A DNA stretch of 64,000 bases from Romboutsia weinsteinii (lineage in GTDB: Bacteria; Bacillota; Clostridia; Peptostreptococcales; Peptostreptococcaceae). Of this stretch, positions 26,431 through 34,434 are shown piece after piece (the stretch's first letter is position 1; every line of letters starts with the position of its first letter). The position numbers and the translations under genes are program-made. The DNA is taken from contig NZ_NOJY02000014.1 in assembly GCF_002250835.2 (NCBI RefSeq), forward strand, positions 1 through 64,000, written 5' to 3'. The notes beneath the pieces were generated by a model. That model ran no database searches. It saw only the letters and a list, made by a program, of their open reading frames with translations, and had not been told where the DNA came from.

Positions 26431-26468
26431 AAAAAATACTCATATCAATGTAGATATGAGTATTTTTT
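26431..26468. terminator. Terminator of first carD-like gene
   Basis: Stem AAAAAATACTCATATC with GATATGAGTATTTTTT. It overlaps the stop codon of the carD-like gene at 26467 and is nearly identical to the hairpin at 30672-30706. Confidence 0.93.
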
Positions 26469-26988
26469 ATATGACTCTATTTTTTTTAATCTCTTTTATT
26501 TTTTCATTAATATATGTTTGTACTTCTTCTCTTGGTATTCCTAAAGCAACTGAAAATTCATCATGAATTAAACCTGTAGCTATCTTCATGAATTTCTCAT
26601 CTATTTGACCAAGTTTTTTGCCACTATTAATTGCATTATCTTTTTTATCATAAATACTTGATATTATAGATAATAAATCTATACACTCGTGACTTTCTAA
26701 AAACTTCTTATAGTAATTTTCTAATAGCTTTCCGTTTTTCTCGCTACATTCTACTTCTTTTATGAAAGGGATACGCTCAATTAGTTGTTGAGCTTCTTCA
26801 TAGGTAATAACCCCTCTCATAAACACTCTTGTATCTATTGGTGCAAATATACTTCCATTTTCATAGATTTGCTTAAGTGTATAATAAATTTTATCTTTAT
26901 TAATACCTGAGATATTGATAGAACCTACATCAATTACTTCGCATACTCCATTATTACCATAAATAATAAACTCTCCAATTTTGTACAT
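26467..26988 (-). CDS. CarD-family transcriptional regulator (copy 1)
   Basis: A 173-residue CarD/CdnL-like protein. The N-terminal RNA-polymerase-interacting Tudor-like domain is visible ('MYKIGEFIIYGNNGVCEVIDV', about residues 1-55), followed by a helical DNA-binding part ('LLSIISSIYDKKD' and 'ALGIPREEVQTYINEKI'). CarD proteins bind RNA polymerase beta and stabilise open promoter complexes. I chose the ATG at 26988 because the family starts there and GGGAG precedes it; a GTG at 27060 lacks a site. A divergent second copy lies at 30812. Confidence 0.82.
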   Translation of the reverse strand: MYKIGEFIIYGNNGVCEVIDVGSINISGINKDKIYYTLKQIYENGSIFAPIDTRVFMRGVITYEEAQQLIERIPFIKEVECSEKNGKLLENYYKKFLESHECIDLLSIISSIYDKKDNAINSGKKLGQIDEKFMKIATGLIHDEFSVALGIPREEVQTYINEKIKEIKKNRVI

Positions 26989-27087
26989 ACTTTTATAGCT
27001 CCCATCTTCCTTATATTTTACTTTATATCCGAAAATAGAATCCAACCCATTTAACTCCACTTGTATTTCTAAAGCTATACCTATAAA

Positions 27088-27117
27088 AAAAAGACCCCTT
27101 AATGGATCTTTCCGGAA
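27088..27117 (-). terminator. Terminator after cold-shock gene
   Basis: Minus-strand stem AAGATCC with GGGTCTT (one G-T pair), followed by a run of eight T residues. Confidence 0.75.
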
Positions 27118-27129
27118 ACAATGTATATA

Positions 27130-27330
27130 TTATAATATAGTTATGTTTTCTGCTTGAGGACCTCTAGCACCTTTAACTATATCAAAGCTTACTTTTTGAC
27201 CTTCTTCTAATGACTTGAATCCATCAGTTTGTATAGCTGAGAAATGAGCGAAAACATCATCTCCACCTTCTACTGATATAAATCCAAAACCTTTTTCATT
27301 ATTAAACCATTTTACTGTTCCATTATTCAT
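27130..27330 (-). CDS. csp: Cold-shock protein (CspA family)
   Basis: A 66-residue single-domain cold-shock protein. RNP-1 ('KGFGFISVE') and RNP-2 ('DVFAHFSAI') are intact, and '[14 protein letters not shown]' and 'GPQAENI' frame the OB fold. It binds single-stranded RNA and DNA as a chaperone. The ATG follows AGGAGA. The spacer upstream (27331-27470) could hold a structured 5' leader as in other csp genes, but I cannot verify folding by eye. Confidence 0.95.
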   Translation of the reverse strand: MNNGTVKWFNNEKGFGFISVEGGDDVFAHFSAIQTDGFKSLEEGQKVSFDIVKGARGPQAENITIL

Positions 27331-27796
27331 AATTACTTCTCCTATTGAACCTTTATCAAGATATTCTTGAATTCATTTTGTATTTCTACAATATTTATTA
27401 TAACACGAATAGAGTATAATAGCTAGTAACATTATATATCCTTTATTTATCAAGTTTTAACTTAAAATAAAGTTGTATTTTTCCAGCAGTTTCGTACTTA
27501 TATTTTATTCTTTAAACCCTTTTTCTTTCATAACCTTAGAATTAAAATACCTAAAATACTTAAGTTTAAAGAGAGTATCAAATGTTTTTTTCAAGATTAT
27601 ATTCTCCACCCTAAAGCGGAGATATGCTGTTTATTTTTCCTATAATTATCCTTCTAACTTATAAGGCTTTATGATTTTAAACTTAATAAATCCTTTGGCT
27701 ATGTTAGCTAACTTCGTGATTATCTATATCTAAAATAAGTTTTAATATAGATATTAACTGCATTTCAACTAATTTATAAAAAGGATACCTAATATT
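27331..27796. other. Intergenic stretch between csp and IS relic, no gene seen
   Basis: It holds the csp upstream region and then AT-rich sequence leading into the IS remnant. A 63-codon plus-strand frame at 27473 has no ribosome site and hydrophobic, low-complexity content, so I do not call it. Confidence 0.5.
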
Positions 27797-28276
27797 ATGC
27801 CTAAAGTAGATATAAAATCTATGATAAAAGATTTAAAAAAGAGTTAATTTCAGTAGCACAAGAAGTATTAAGTAGTTTATTTAATTCTTCTGAAATTAGA
27901 GACAATGTGCAGAAGAAGTTGGTGTAGGTGTTGAAACATCTTTTATATGCGTCATAGGATACTAGATGTAATTAATCTGCCATTAAAAAATGATAAAGTT
28001 GAAGGTATAGTTGAAGTTGATGAATGTTTCATTAAAGAGTCTTTTAAAGGTGGTCACTCCAAAATCACTACATTTGTGATGCCTTGGAAGCCTAGAAAAA
28101 GAGGTAAAGATAAACACGATAAGAAGAAAAGAGGAATTTCAAAAGAACAGGTTTGTATAGAAACAGCAATTGACCGAATCAAATATATGCTAGTAAATGT
28201 AGCGACTAAAGATACATATGTAACTAGAACTACTATTTTGAAATTGGAAAATAATCGAATATTATGTATAATGTAA
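27797..28276 (+). pseudogene. Degenerate IS1595-family (ISXO2-like) transposase
   Basis: From 27947 a frame encodes 'VEGIVEVDECFIKESFKGGHSK' and 'PWKPRKRGKDKHDKKKRGIS', the core of ISXO2/IS1595 transposases including the first catalytic Asp of the DDE-type site. Upstream from an ATG at 27797, another frame encodes 'MPKVDIKSMIKDLKKE' and then 'LISVAQEVLSSLFNSSEIRDN', joined only through stops and frameshifts. The C-terminal half with the remaining catalytic residues is missing. It is a dead remnant; I see no terminal inverted repeats. Confidence 0.8.
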
Positions 28277-28336
28277 TCAAAGTTCACAATTGTTATACAT
28301 TGTAAATTAGACAGAGGTTTGTAGGGGGAGGCATTT

Positions 28337-28684
28337 ATGAAAAAAATACCTAAAATAATATGGGGAGTTATTTATTCTATAGGAACTTGTATTACACTAC
28401 TTCTAAGTATTATATCATTATCACGCTCAGATACCATAATCAATCCTGATGCAATGATTTTTTTTCAACTATATGAACAAGCGTTTATATTACTTGCATT
28501 TGGAGCTATTCCAATGGTAATTGCATGTTATATGGTATGTAAGGTTTATGAAATGAAAAATAGTCACAATTATAAAAGAAATAGTATGATTATATTTATT
28601 CCAGGAATAATTTGTGTGAGTTGTTCAATTTTTATGCTTGGTTTATTATTTATAGGAATGATTAACTCATTTATATTACATTAG
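28337..28684 (+). CDS. Three-helix membrane protein of unknown function
   Basis: A 115-residue membrane protein with three hydrophobic segments (about residues 7-28, 42-68 and 85-112). There is no recognisable motif. The ATG follows AGGGGGAGG, one of the strongest ribosome sites here, so expression is likely. It lies 60 bases after the IS remnant and before a well-formed terminator. It could be cargo left by the insertion or an unrelated resident gene; nothing in the sequence decides. Confidence 0.62.
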   Translation: MKKIPKIIWGVIYSIGTCITLLLSIISLSRSDTIINPDAMIFFQLYEQAFILLAFGAIPMVIACYMVCKVYEMKNSHNYKRNSMIIFIPGIICVSCSIFMLGLLFIGMINSFILH

Positions 28685-28775
28685 AAACGTCAAAAATGAG
28701 TTCGCTAAATCCCAATTTATCGGGTGGATTTGATAGACAGTATTAATATATTACGAACAATTTATAGTAAATTAG

Positions 28776-28830
28776 ATAAATAGCCACATCTTAGAATTCA
28801 ATATATTGGAAATACTAAGGTGTGGTTATT
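28776..28830. terminator. Bidirectional terminator-like hairpin
   Basis: Arms AATAGCCACATCTTAG and CTAAGGTGTGGTTATT with a loop of about 20 bases, between converging genes. No strong T run follows. Confidence 0.7.
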
Positions 28831-28899
28831 CTTATGCTATATTTATCATGAAGAGGGCTAATATAGCCAAGCCTTTTTAAAAGGATACTAATCTATTTA

Positions 28900-29355
28900 T
28901 TAATATCCTAACTCTTCTAATGTTCTTGCTAAGACTCTAAATCTTTCACCTAATAATTCACCTTGTCTATTTAACTCATCTGAAAAAGTGAATATATCTT
29001 TATCTAAATCCTCGTTATCCTTACACACAGTAATATTCATTGCATCACCTTGCATAGCTACACGATTTATTATTGGATTTTCTTCGTTATAAAGCTTAGG
29101 CATTCTGTATGCTTCTCTAAAATGTAAACTTGCCTCACACATTAATATAACAAGATCTATTGCTCTATTTATTGGCATATCTTCAAAGTTACCTTCTTCT
29201 TTTAATATTCTAGCTAACAACTCAAGTTTGTTGGTATCTTCATCTTTTCTAAATCCTAATTCTAGTTCTTTTACATCTGAGTTATAAGCTCTTTGCCCAT
29301 CTACTCTTTCGTAATTATCACATATTATAACTGGTTTAAATTCTTTATTTTTCAT
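28900..29355 (-). CDS. Uncharacterised protein, possibly DUF6530 family
   Basis: A 151-residue soluble protein. Segments 'KPVIICDNYERVDGQRA', 'INRAIDLVILMCEASLHFREAYRMPKLY' and 'LGERFRVLARTLEELGY' (in parts) match my memory of DUF6530 proteins, but I cannot check it. No enzymatic motif is obvious. It follows the GIY-YIG gene by two bases, with its ribosome site inside the end of that gene, so the two are translationally coupled. A role together with the GIY-YIG protein is plausible but unproven. Confidence 0.6.
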   Translation of the reverse strand: MKNKEFKPVIICDNYERVDGQRAYNSDVKELELGFRKDEDTNKLELLARILKEEGNFEDMPINRAIDLVILMCEASLHFREAYRMPKLYNEENPIINRVAMQGDAMNITVCKDNEDLDKDIFTFSDELNRQGELLGERFRVLARTLEELGY

Positions 29356-29357
29356 AA

Positions 29358-29708
29358 TTATATCTCCTCTACATTTTTATTTTTAAATCTATCTTTACAC
29401 ATATCTCTTAATATTTTTAAATCCTCACTGTAGTCTATTTTGCTTTCATCTTTATCATACTCAAGTATTTCGACTACTTTTATCTCAAAGTTTTCTTCTT
29501 TATTTTCTTTCCAATCTTTTTGAAGCTTTTTGTTTCTGTGTGAGTTTGCATTTAATTTAAATCTATCTCCGTTTATTGTTGCTTTTATATTTTTATCGCA
29601 TCCAAGGTAAACTGTATTCGTATTTATAGATTTAAACATATAAACTCCCATATCAGGCTTCATTTGTTTGTATTCTAATAATAATTTTTTCTTTCTTAAT
29701 GGATCCAT
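29358..29708 (-). CDS. GIY-YIG nuclease-like protein
   Basis: A 116-residue protein with a GIY-YIG-like start ('DMGVYMFKSINTNTVYLGC'; GVY...YLG in place of GIY...YIG), followed by 'FKLNANSHRNKKLQKDWKEN' as in small stand-alone members. GIY-YIG domains cut DNA, but small clostridial members of this type often lack parts of the active site, and the usual catalytic Arg and Glu are not clearly placed here. It starts behind AGGAGG, is coupled to the downstream 28900 gene, and diverges from the LuxR/DUF2087 gene. Confidence 0.65.
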   Translation of the reverse strand: MDPLRKKKLLLEYKQMKPDMGVYMFKSINTNTVYLGCDKNIKATINGDRFKLNANSHRNKKLQKDWKENKEENFEIKVVEILEYDKDESKIDYSEDLKILRDMCKDRFKNKNVEEI

Positions 29709-29939
29709 TTTTTACCTCCTATTTGTTAATTCACTCATGCAAATCATATATATCATAGATTTCAAAGTGTTTTTGACTGACAGCACAGTTTATTATATAA
29801 ATATTTTTTCATTTTGTCTACTATTTTATAAACTTATTCATTTTTTGTTTGTTTATTTTTAGATTCAGTTTTATTTTATCTCGTTTTAGTTTATAATATA
29901 AATATAATTTACTTTATAGAATAGAAAGGATTTATTTAA

Positions 29940-30653
29940 ATGAATAAAGAGTTTGAAAAATACAAAAATGGTTATACCTTTGAAGATAATATCTATAGTT
30001 GTATATTTTGTGATATGTCTTTTGAAGAAGGTATAATTTATCCTTATAAAGAACGATTTGAAGATGCTAAGCATGCTATTACTCGCCATATAAAAGAAAA
30101 TCATTGTGGATCTCTTAATGCACTTTTAAACTATGATAAAAAAGATATCGGATTATCGGAAATACAAACTGAAATAGTAAGGTATTTTTCTAATGGATTA
30201 TCAGATAAGGATATTGCTGCTAGAATGAATTTGTCAGCTTCAACGGTTAGGAATCATAGATTTAAATTAAGAGAAAAAGAACAACAAGCTATTAAATTTT
30301 TAGCTATTATGGATTTACTAAATAATCAAAAAGAGCAAGTTCTACCTCCTCCTGGTGTTACCGAGCTTGATGAAAGATATGAGATTACTCAAGATGAGAA
30401 AGAAAAGGTACTTAAAGCTTACTTTACTGAAGAAGGTAAGTTGACTGAGCTTCCTAAGAAGGAAAAGAAAAAAATTATTATTTTACAAGAAGTATGTAAA
30501 CAATTTAATTCTTCACAGAATTATACTGAAAAAAGTGTTAATAATATAATTCAAACTATTTTTGATGATTATGTTACTGTTCGTAGATACTTAATTGAGT
30601 ATAATATGATGAAAAGAACTGAAGATGGAAGTATATACTGGATTAATTCGTAA
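29940..30653 (+). CDS. LuxR-type HTH regulator with N-terminal zinc-finger-like motif and C-terminal DUF2087
   Basis: A 237-residue protein with three parts. Residues 18-56 hold 'CIFC' and 'HAITRHIKENH', a C2H2-like zinc-finger arrangement. Residues 70-110 are a LuxR-type helix-turn-helix ('LSEIQTEIVRYFSNGLSDKDIAARM' and 'LSASTVRNHRFKLREKE'). Residues 150-237 match DUF2087 ('KVLKAYFTEEGKLTELPKKEKKK' in parts, ending 'TVRRYLIEYNMMKRTEDGSIYWI'). The combination is found in Firmicutes regulators of unknown signal. It is divergent from the GIY-YIG/28900 pair, so those genes are candidate targets. Confidence 0.82.
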   Translation: MNKEFEKYKNGYTFEDNIYSCIFCDMSFEEGIIYPYKERFEDAKHAITRHIKENHCGSLNALLNYDKKDIGLSEIQTEIVRYFSNGLSDKDIAARMNLSASTVRNHRFKLREKEQQAIKFLAIMDLLNNQKEQVLPPPGVTELDERYEITQDEKEKVLKAYFTEEGKLTELPKKEKKKIIILQEVCKQFNSSQNYTEKSVNNIIQTIFDDYVTVRRYLIEYNMMKRTEDGSIYWINS

Positions 30654-30671
30654 TAAATATTTTCCTGTATC

Positions 30672-30706
30672 AAAAATGCTCATATCAATTCTGATATGAG
30701 TATTTT
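30672..30706. terminator. Terminator shared by LuxR/DUF2087 gene and second carD-like gene
   Basis: Stem AAAAATGCTCATATCA with TGATATGAGTATTTT. The sequence is nearly the same as the terminator at 26431-26468 after the first carD-like gene. Confidence 0.88.
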
Positions 30707-30811
30707 ATATTTCTTACTATGGTTATATACTAATTCTTGGAGTTAACTACAAGTCAACGCTTTTTAGATACACTTTCATAAGTTTTTATTAAAATATTGT
30801 GTGAAAATACT

Positions 30812-31309
30812 TTATTGAGGTATTTGACTTGATATATATGAGGTCACATCGTTAGGAGAAATGTTTAAAATAGTTGCAAACTCTTCATTTAATAATCTTT
30901 CTGCTTCTTTCATAATATCATTGTCTGCTTGAGGTGATTTTTTACCTATAGTTTTTGTATATTCTTTATTGAAATATATACTTCTTATTATTTTAATTAA
31001 TTCCTCACATTGTCCACTTTTAAGCATTGTTTTAAATTGCTGACTTCTTATTTTTTCATTATCTATCCATGAGGTTTCCATATTAGGTATATCATTTATT
31101 AGTGAAGCAACATCTTCTTTAGATATTATGTTTCTCATTAGAATTTTATTATTATCTACAGGCGTTTTTATTATTGTACTATCAGAATAAATAGGGCTTA
31201 GCACATAGTATTCTCTTTGAACATCATTTATTAATTTCTCCTTAGTTATATCTAAAACTTTGCATACTCCTGTCATTCCATACATTATATAATCGTCAAC
31301 ATTAAACAT
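30812..31309 (-). CDS. CarD-family transcriptional regulator (copy 2)
   Basis: A 165-residue CarD-like protein: N-terminal 'MFNVDDYIMYGMTGVCKVLDI' and 'YYVLSPIYSDSTIIKTPVDNN', then 'MRNIISKEDVASLINDIP' and a helical C-terminal part. It is a divergent paralogue of the 26467 gene with the same layout. The ATG at 31309 follows GGTGAGG; an upstream GTG/ATG (to 31354) would add an unusual tail. Both copies have nearly identical terminators downstream, which suggests duplication of gene plus terminator. Confidence 0.8.
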   Translation of the reverse strand: MFNVDDYIMYGMTGVCKVLDITKEKLINDVQREYYVLSPIYSDSTIIKTPVDNNKILMRNIISKEDVASLINDIPNMETSWIDNEKIRSQQFKTMLKSGQCEELIKIIRSIYFNKEYTKTIGKKSPQADNDIMKEAERLLNEEFATILNISPNDVTSYISSQIPQ

Positions 31310-31600
31310 TAAAGCCTCACCATCCTTAATAAAGTAAAAAAGTAGTTTTGACAACTGGACTTATGTTATCAAAACTACTCGTTGTATTATTATTTTACCA
31401 TATTCTAAAATTTTCATGTAAGTAAAACTTTTGTTATTATCTATCTTCTGGTTTACATATCTTTATCCTATTTAATATCTTCTATTGACTTTCTAATTAA
31501 TCCTGCAAGATTTATATCATAATCATTTTTTTATTTTGTGATATAATTACAAATTATTCTCCAGCATATACAAATAACTTATAAGACATATGTTAAGCCA
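31310..31600. other. Intergenic AT-rich spacer, no gene seen
   Basis: I see no ORF with a ribosome site. A minus-strand promoter for the second carD-like gene must lie here, but no hexamers stand out. Confidence 0.4.
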
Positions 31601-31676
31601 TATACTGTTTTATAAATTAGTATATATTATCTAATATACTGTTTTATAAATTAGTATATATTATCTAATATACTGT
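31601..31676. repeat. Tandem 34-base duplication at the 3' end of the nitroreductase gene
   Basis: A 34-base unit beginning TATACTGTTTTATAAATTAG occurs at 31601-31634 and again at 31635-31668, with an 8-base partial third copy at 31669-31676. The second copy contains the stop codon and last codons of the nitroreductase gene, so the gene's end was copied just downstream. Confidence 0.95.
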
Positions 31677-32221
31677 ACTGAGTTTTCTTTTCGTTTTGGA
31701 GCATTGGTAGTTTTGACATCCTTATATCCAAATACTGCTGCATGATATGGTGTATATCCTTGTGGGATATTTAATTTTCTTTTGTATTCTTCTCCTTTTT
31801 CACTATCAAATAATACACCGATAAACTCTGCCCAGCAAGAACCTATCTCTAATGATTCTGCTGCAATCAGCATATTTTCCGTTGCTGCTGAACAATCTAT
31901 TAAAGAAAGAGATTCCTTACTTTCTCCTGAAACTAAAATAACTGTTGGTGCTTCGTAAAAACAATTGAATTTATCGTTATTACCCATTTTTCTCATAAAT
32001 TCATCCAAAGAGTTCTTTGCCACACTTTTAGCTTCTATATTTAACTCTTCTATTAATTCTTTATTTTGTATAACTGTAAAATTCCAACTTTGCTTATTAT
32101 GACCACTTGGTGCGTATATACCAGCCTCTATTATAGCCTGTAATTCTTCTTCTTTTATTTGTTCAGATTTAAACTTTCTTGTAGACCTTCTATCTTTTAT
32201 TACCTGTAATGTACTTCTCAT
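31661..32221 (-). CDS. Nitroreductase family protein
   Basis: A 186-residue single-domain FMN nitroreductase. It starts 'VIKDRRSTRKFKSEQIKEEEL', the classic R-R-S-x-R FMN-phosphate motif, has 'GIYAPSGHNKQSWNFTVI', and 'SLEIGSCWAEFIG' in the central flavin-binding region. Such enzymes reduce nitroaromatics or quinones with NAD(P)H. It is downstream of a marR-type gene and preceded by a copy of the same operator that precedes marR, so it is very likely the regulator's target. The 3' end is duplicated in tandem. Confidence 0.92.
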   Translation of the reverse strand: MRSTLQVIKDRRSTRKFKSEQIKEEELQAIIEAGIYAPSGHNKQSWNFTVIQNKELIEELNIEAKSVAKNSLDEFMRKMGNNDKFNCFYEAPTVILVSGESKESLSLIDCSAATENMLIAAESLEIGSCWAEFIGVLFDSEKGEEYKRKLNIPQGYTPYHAAVFGYKDVKTTNAPKRKENSVQYIR

Positions 32222-32250
32222 ACTAATATCTCCTTTTTATATCACCTTAC

Positions 32251-32270
32251 TTATTCGTACGTGAACGAAC
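32251..32270 (-). promoter_or_regulatory. MarR operator A, upstream of nitroreductase
   Basis: TTATTCGTACGTGAACGAAC on the plus strand, containing an imperfect inverted repeat (TTCGT...ACGAA type). It is 18/20 identical to the site read on the minus strand at 32740-32759. Confidence 0.8.
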
Positions 32271-32280
32271 TAATTTCTCT

Positions 32281-32305
32281 AAAAAAATGCCCTAGAGCAC
32301 TTTTT
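32281..32305 (-). terminator. Possible terminator between marR-type gene and nitroreductase
   Basis: On the minus strand AAAAAGTGC pairs with GCATTTTTT (one G-T pair) around a six-base loop, with a T run. It overlaps the marR stop and precedes operator A, so it may uncouple the two genes. Confidence 0.55.
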
Positions 32306-32726
32306 CAATATTCATCAAAGCTTTTTTTATATTTTTTTCAAAGATTAATTTTTCATCTTCATCAAATTTCTCTAACATTAAATTTAAAATTTCATTTTCT
32401 ATAGTTTTAAGCTTATTTTTTATGCGTACCCCATCTGGGTTTAAGCTTACATATACACTTCTTTTATCTTCAGCGGAGACGCATTTATTTATTAAACCTA
32501 AATGTTCATATTTATTTATAATATCAGATAAAGAAGATTTTGATATTTGCCATATACTAGATATTTCACTAAAAATCAAAGGACTTCCATCCTTAGGAAG
32601 TATATAAAATAACAAAACATGATTTTGCAATATAGGCAGTCTTTCTTCTTTTATTCTCTTTGAAAGAAATTTATTAGAAATAGTGCTAATTTTATTTATA
32701 TCAGTAAATATACAACCATTTTCCAT
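32292..32726 (-). CDS. MarR-family transcriptional regulator
   Basis: A 144-residue winged-helix regulator. The recognition region 'IWQISKSSLSDIINKYEHLGLI' (about residues 60-82) and wing 'SAEDKRSVYVSLNPDGV' are typical of MarR. The ATG follows GGAGGA. Directly upstream is a consensus promoter whose -10 abuts a 20-base operator that recurs before the nitroreductase gene. The likely model is autorepression and repression of the nitroreductase, relieved by an electrophile or aromatic ligand. It has a Cys near residue 5 and another at the wing, so redox sensing is possible but unproven. Confidence 0.92.
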   Translation of the reverse strand: MENGCIFTDINKISTISNKFLSKRIKEERLPILQNHVLLFYILPKDGSPLIFSEISSIWQISKSSLSDIINKYEHLGLINKCVSAEDKRSVYVSLNPDGVRIKNKLKTIENEILNLMLEKFDEDEKLIFEKNIKKALMNIEKVL

Positions 32727-32739
32727 TTCTTCTTCCTCC

Positions 32740-32788
32740 GTTCGTTCGAGTACGAATTAATTATAAGTCCTATAAATTCCATTGTCAA
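32740..32788 (-). promoter_or_regulatory. Consensus promoter with MarR operator B
   Basis: On the minus strand TTGACA (32783-32788), a 17-base spacer and TATAAT (32760-32765) form a perfect vegetative promoter. The operator TAATTCGTACTCGAACGAAC (32740-32759) follows at once, covering the expected transcription start. Confidence 0.9.
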
Positions 32789-32946
32789 GATTTTTTATTA
32801 TGATAATTATAGCTAAATTAATAAATATTTGTTTGTTTTTATAGTGGAATATATTCTGATATAATAATTTTAGAGTTTATACAATATCAATATGTATATT
32901 TGATAATACTAATAAAAATATAATTAAGGAGTTAAACAATTTAAAA

Positions 32947-34347
32947 ATGATAATTAATGAATTAAATAAAAAAGATATAGAAATTATTTTAAATAATCAT
33001 AATGTATTTTTTAATGCTCAAAGAACACTAAATATAAACTTTAGAATTGAAAGTCTAAAAAAACTAAAAAATGCTATTAAAAACTTTGAGTATGAAATAA
33101 CAGAGGCATTATATAAAGATTTAGGTAAAAGCGAATTTGAAAGTTATGCAACAGAAATTGGATTCGTACTTTCAAGTATAGAACATACAATAAAAAACAT
33201 AAAAAAATGGTCAAAACCTAAACGTGTAAGTACCCCTATACATCTATTCCCAACAAAAAGCGAAGTTATTAAGCAACCATATGGAGTAGTTCTTATAATG
33301 GGTCCGTACAACTACCCGTTCCAATTATTAATGGAACCTCTTATAGGTGCTATTGCAGCTGGAAATTGTGTAGTATTAAAACCTTCAGAAGTTTCGCCTA
33401 ATGTATCAAGTATAGTAAAAAAGCTTATTGATAAAACCTTTGATAGTAACTATATAAGTTGTCTAGAAGGCTCAATAGAAACTAATACTTCTTTAATTAA
33501 TTCTAAATTTGATTATATATTTTTTACAGGTAGTGTATTAGTAGGTAAAATAGTAATGGAGGCAGCAGCAAAAAATTTAGTTCCTGTTACATTGGAACTT
33601 GGAGGTAAGAGTCCTGTAATAGTTGATAAAACTGCCAATATAAATGTAGCTGCTAGCCGTATAATGTGGGGGAAAACTATGAATGCAGGTCAAACTTGTA
33701 TTGCTCCAGACTATGTTCTTGTAGATAAAAATATAAAAGATAAACTTATTATCGAAATGAAAAATAGTTTAAAAGAATTTTATGGAGTCAATATACAAGA
33801 AAGCAACGATTTTGGTCGTATAATAAATGATAGGCATTTTAATAGACTAAAGTCTGTTATAGAAAAAGATAAAGATAAAATAATATTTGGCGGAAATTAT
33901 GATGAAAATAGTAAGTATATAGAACCAACACTTTTAGATATAGACTCTTTTGATGCAGCATCTATGCAAGAAGAACTGTTTGGACCAATACTTCCAATTA
34001 TTGATTATGAAAATATTGATGATGCAATCGAGTATATAAATAAAAATGAAAAACCATTAGCACTTTATTTATTTGCAGAAGATAAAAATATAGAAGTAGA
34101 GGTTTTAAATAGAACTCAATCTGGTGGTGTATCTATCAATGATACAATAAGCCATATAATAAACCCTAAACTTCCATTTGGTGGAATTGGAAATTCTGGA
34201 ATGGGGGCATATCATGGTAAATACAGTTTTGATACATTCTCTCATGAAAGAAGTATAATAAAAAAATCTAGTAAAATAAATATAACTATTGCTTACCCTC
34301 CATTTAATCAGAAGAAGTTAAAGTACGTTAAGAAATTTCTAAAATAA
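32947..34347 (+). CDS. Aldehyde dehydrogenase (class 3 / fatty-aldehyde type)
   Basis: A 466-residue NAD(P)-dependent aldehyde dehydrogenase. Visible are 'VLIMGPYNYPFQLLMEPLIGA', the cofactor loop 'FFTGSVLVGKIVMEAA', the catalytic Glu in 'TLELGGKSP' and catalytic Cys in 'NAGQTCIAPDYVLV', and the C-terminal 'PFGGIGNSGMGAYHGK'. Length and a basic C-terminal tail fit the YwdH/class 3 group, which oxidises medium- to long-chain and aromatic aldehydes. It is divergent from marR across a 220-base spacer, but the operator lies far from its own promoter. The start has GGAG at unusually long spacing. Confidence 0.9.
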   Translation: MIINELNKKDIEIILNNHNVFFNAQRTLNINFRIESLKKLKNAIKNFEYEITEALYKDLGKSEFESYATEIGFVLSSIEHTIKNIKKWSKPKRVSTPIHLFPTKSEVIKQPYGVVLIMGPYNYPFQLLMEPLIGAIAAGNCVVLKPSEVSPNVSSIVKKLIDKTFDSNYISCLEGSIETNTSLINSKFDYIFFTGSVLVGKIVMEAAAKNLVPVTLELGGKSPVIVDKTANINVAASRIMWGKTMNAGQTCIAPDYVLVDKNIKDKLIIEMKNSLKEFYGVNIQESNDFGRIINDRHFNRLKSVIEKDKDKIIFGGNYDENSKYIEPTLLDIDSFDAASMQEELFGPILPIIDYENIDDAIEYINKNEKPLALYLFAEDKNIEVEVLNRTQSGGVSINDTISHIINPKLPFGGIGNSGMGAYHGKYSFDTFSHERSIIKKSSKINITIAYPPFNQKKLKYVKKFLK

Positions 34348-34382
34348 TATATAACTTTAATTAGGTATAAATTACTTTTAAG

Positions 34383-34411
34383 AGCCTGAGGTTTATCCCC
34401 AGGCTTTTTAC
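34383..34411 (+). terminator. Terminator after aldehyde dehydrogenase gene
   Basis: Stem AGCCTGAGG with CCCCAGGCT (one mismatch region) followed by TTTTTA. Confidence 0.8.
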
Positions 34412-34434
34412 AATGATGCTAGAGTCCTATAATT

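Noticed and set aside
27473..27664. 63-codon plus-strand frame before the IS relic
   Set aside because: No ribosome site, low-complexity hydrophobic content, no family resemblance.
29358..32726. Complete restriction-modification or CRISPR system around the GIY-YIG gene
   Set aside because: No methyltransferase, Cas protein or regularly spaced repeat is present.
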